In this document: positions 61,601 through 64,000 of the stretch, one piece after another
How the letters are laid out: each line of letters begins with the position of its first letter
Numbering within the stretch: the stretch's first letter is position 1
Assembly: GCA_037127255.1 (NCBI GenBank)
Contig: JBANSL010000001.1
Coordinates: forward strand, 39,671,001-39,735,000
Length of the DNA stretch: 64,000 nt
Reading direction: 5' to 3'
Origin: Persicaria tinctoria
Lineage: Eukaryota > Streptophyta > Magnoliopsida > Caryophyllales > Polygonaceae
The notes under the pieces: generated by a model
Database searches by the model: none
Seen by the model: only the letters and a program-made list of their open reading frames with translations
Told to the model about the DNA's origin: nothing
Made by a program: the position numbers and the translations under genes

Positions 61601-64000
61601 GCACATCCCCGTGTTCGAAAGACAGGTGATTGCTATATTTATTCTCCTTGGAGGCTTACTTGCACATCCACGTGTTCGAAATGCACGTGATTGCTAAATT
61701 TATTCTCCTTGGAGGCATACTGCATTCGCATCTGTGCTGAAAGCCCCCACAAACGCTAAATTTATTCTCCTTGAAGGCTTACTTGCACATCCCCGTGTTT
61801 GAAAGACACGTGATTGCTAAATTTATTCTCCTTGGAGGCTTACTTGCACATCCCCGTCTTCGAAAGACACGTGATTGCTAAATTTATTCACCTTTGAGGC
61901 ATACTTGCATATCCCCATGTTTAAAAGACACGTGAATGCTAAATTTATTCTCCTTTGAGGCTTACTTGCACATCCCCGCGTTCGAAAGACACGTGATTGC
62001 TATGTTTATTCACCTTGGAGGCTTACTTGCACATCCTCGTGTTCGAAAGACACGTGATTATTAAATTTATTCTCCTTGGAGGCTTACTGCATGCGCATCT
62101 GAGCTTAAAGCGCACGCGATCACTAAATTTATGCTCCTTTGAGGCTTACTTTCACATCCCCGTGTTCGAAAGACATGTGATTACTAAATTTGTTCTTCTT
62201 GGAAGCTTATTTGCACATCCCCGTGTTCGAAAGACATGTGATTGCTATATTTATTCTCCTTGGAGGCTTAATGCATGCGCATCTGTGCTTAAAGCGCACG
62301 CGATCACTAAATTTATGCTCCTTTGAGGCTTACTTTCACATCCCCGTGTCCGAAAGACACGTGATTACTAAATTTATTCTTCTTGGAGGCTTATTTGCAC
62401 ATCCCCGTGTTCGAAAGACACGTGATTGCTATATTTATTCTCCTTGGAGGCTTACTTGCATATCCCCGTGTTCGATAGACACGTGATTAATAAATTTATT
62501 CTCCTTGGAGGCTTACTTGCACATCATCGTGTTCAATAGACACGTGATCGCTAAATTTTTTCTCCTTGGTGGCTTACTTGCACATCATCGTGTTCGAAAG
62601 GCACGTGATTGCTGAATTTAACCTCCTTGGAGGCTTAGTGCATGCACATCCGTTCTTAAAGTGCACGCGATCACTAAATTTATTCTCCTTGAGTCTTACT
62701 TGCACATCCCCGGGTTCGAATGACACGTGATTACTAAATTGATTCTCTTTTGAGGATTATTTGCACATCCCCGTGTTCGAAAGACACTTTTTGATTGCTA
62801 AATTTATTCTCCTTGGAGGCTTACTTGCACATCCCCGTGTTCGAAAGACACGTGATTGCTAAGTTTATTCTCATTCGAGGCTTACTTGCACATCCCCGTA
62901 TTCGAAAGACACGTGATTGCTAAATTTATTCTCCTTGGATGCTTACTGCATGCGCATCTGAGCTTAAAGCGCACGCGATCACTAAATTTATGCTCCTTTG
63001 AGGTTTACTTGCACATCCCCGTGTTCGAAAGACACGTGATTGCTAAGTTTATTCTCATTCGAGGCTTACTTGCACATCCCCGTATTCGAAAGACACGTGA
63101 TTGCTAAATTTATTCACCTTGGAGGCTTACTTGCACATCCTCGTGTTCGAAAGACACGTGATTGCTAAATTTATTCTCCTTGGAGGCTTACTGCATACGC
63201 ATCTGTGCTTAAAGCGCACGCGATCCCTAAATTTATGCTCCTTTGAGGCTTACTTTCACATCCCCGTGTTCGAAAGACACGTGATTACTAAATTTATTCT
63301 CCTTGGAGGCTTATTTGCACATCCCCGTGTTCGAAAGACACGTGATTGCTATATTTATTCTCCTTGGAGGCTTACTTGCATATCCCCGTGTTCGATAGAC
63401 ACGTGATTAATAAATTTACTCTCCTTGGAGGCTTACTTGCTCATCATCGTGTTCGATAGACACGTGATCGCTAAATTTTTTCTCCTTGGTGGCTTACTTG
63501 CACATCATCGTGTTCGAAAGGCACGTGATTACTGAATTTATTCTCCTTGGAGGCTTAGTGCATGCACATCCGTTCTTAAAGTGCACGCGATCACTAAATT
63601 TATTCTCCTTGGAGTCTTACTTGCACATCCCCGGGTTCGAAAGACACGTGATTGCTAAATTGATTCTCTTTTGAGGCTTATTTGCACATCCCCGTGTTCG
63701 AAAGACAGGTGATTGCTATATTTATTCTCCTTGGAGGCTTACTTGCACATCCACGTGTTCGAAATGCACGTGATTGCTAAATTTATTCTCCTTGGAGGCA
63801 TACTGCATTCGCATCTGTGCTTAAAGCCCCCACACACGCTAAATTTATTCTCCTTGAAGGCTTACTTGCACATCCCCGTGTTTGAAAGACACGTGATTGC
63901 TAAATTTATTCTCCTTTGAGGCTTACTTGCACATCCCCGTCTTCGAAAGACACGTGATTGCTAAATTTATTCACCTTTGAGGCTTACTTGCATATCCCCA
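55668..64000. repeat. 61-bp satellite array with higher-order structure
   Basis: About 136 tandem monomers of 61 bp (GAGGCTTACTTGCACATCCC, CGTGTTCGAAAGACACGTGA, TTGCTAAATTTATTCTCCTT, G) run to the window end. There are variant types, including one with GCATGCGCATCTGTGCTTAA and AGCGCACGCGATCAC, and one with GCTTAAAGCCCCCACAAACG. The order of variants is itself repeated with offsets of about 1,153-1,165 bp (roughly 19 monomers), for example at 57,484, 58,649, 60,844 and 61,997. Larger offsets also occur (59,814 with 63,101). Most main-type monomers carry a CACGTG palindrome. Open frames through the array merely reflect the repeat, since 61 is not a multiple of three. Confidence 0.97.

Noticed and set aside
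55668..64000. CRISPR-like appearance and open frames (AYLHIPVFERHVI type) across the tandem array
   Set aside because: There are no unique spacers; the whole 61-bp unit repeats. Frames shift by one base per monomer, so the apparent proteins are a by-product of the repeat.

Overview
This is nuclear DNA from a flowering plant, most likely a eudicot. The evidence is a complete nine-exon plant hexokinase gene, plant-specific transposon families (chromovirus-like Ty3/gypsy, FAR1/Mutator-type, CACTA, Stowaway) and plant mobile domain (PMD) genes. A TTG-tailed SINE in a hexokinase intron resembles elements common in asterids, so an asterid is my low-confidence guess. Only one intact host gene is clear; nearly everything else is transposon-derived, often nested.

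Layout. 1-2.3 kb: two oppositely oriented copies of a retroelement-like family that carries arrays of a short palindrome; a third copy lies at 42.7-44.1 kb. 2.7-4.1 kb: a foldback element with very long inverted arms. 4,251-13,819: a full-length Ty3/gypsy LTR retrotransposon with 2.8-kb LTRs and a perfect 5-bp target duplication. Its gag is frameshifted, its pol has a stop, and its integrase is deleted. About 15.0-36.76 kb: a very large Mutator-like element (MULE). It has a decayed PMD gene on the left and a decayed transposase/SWIM/OTU-protease fusion gene on the right. Between them lies an 8-kb repetitive middle. A 5.9-kb CACTA element (27,585-33,471) sits inside a transposase exon and carries spliceable pieces of three host genes: IDH, an ABC1-like kinase and P5CS. 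37.6-42.6 kb: a FAR1-related transposase-like gene with one in-frame stop, followed by an oppositely oriented gene for a coiled-coil, tail-anchored protein. 45,405-50,305 (minus): hexokinase. 51.4-53.8 kb: a Stowaway MITE, then the remains of a second PMD-bearing element whose upstream region is built from dyads. 55.67 kb to the window end: an array of a 61-bp satellite with higher-order duplication.

Most striking signal. Inside the giant MULE, from 19.5 to 26.4 kb, I find about 14 copies of a 20-nt motif in two subtypes, seven in each orientation. Four copies form two adjacent, nearly perfect, miRNA-precursor-sized hairpins, one per subtype, about 100 and 270 bp downstream of a CCTATAAATA box. 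Several other copies lie about 115-130 bp downstream of their own TATA-like boxes and are complementary to the arms of these hairpins. This looks like an element-encoded hairpin small-RNA system with self-targets, or else a set of inverted protein-binding sites. Neither function is shown by the sequence alone.

How parts work together. Hexokinase is the only gene here with an evident cellular role (glucose phosphorylation, probably at the outer mitochondrial membrane). The rest records successive transposition: MULE, then CACTA into the MULE, with host gene capture inside the CACTA.
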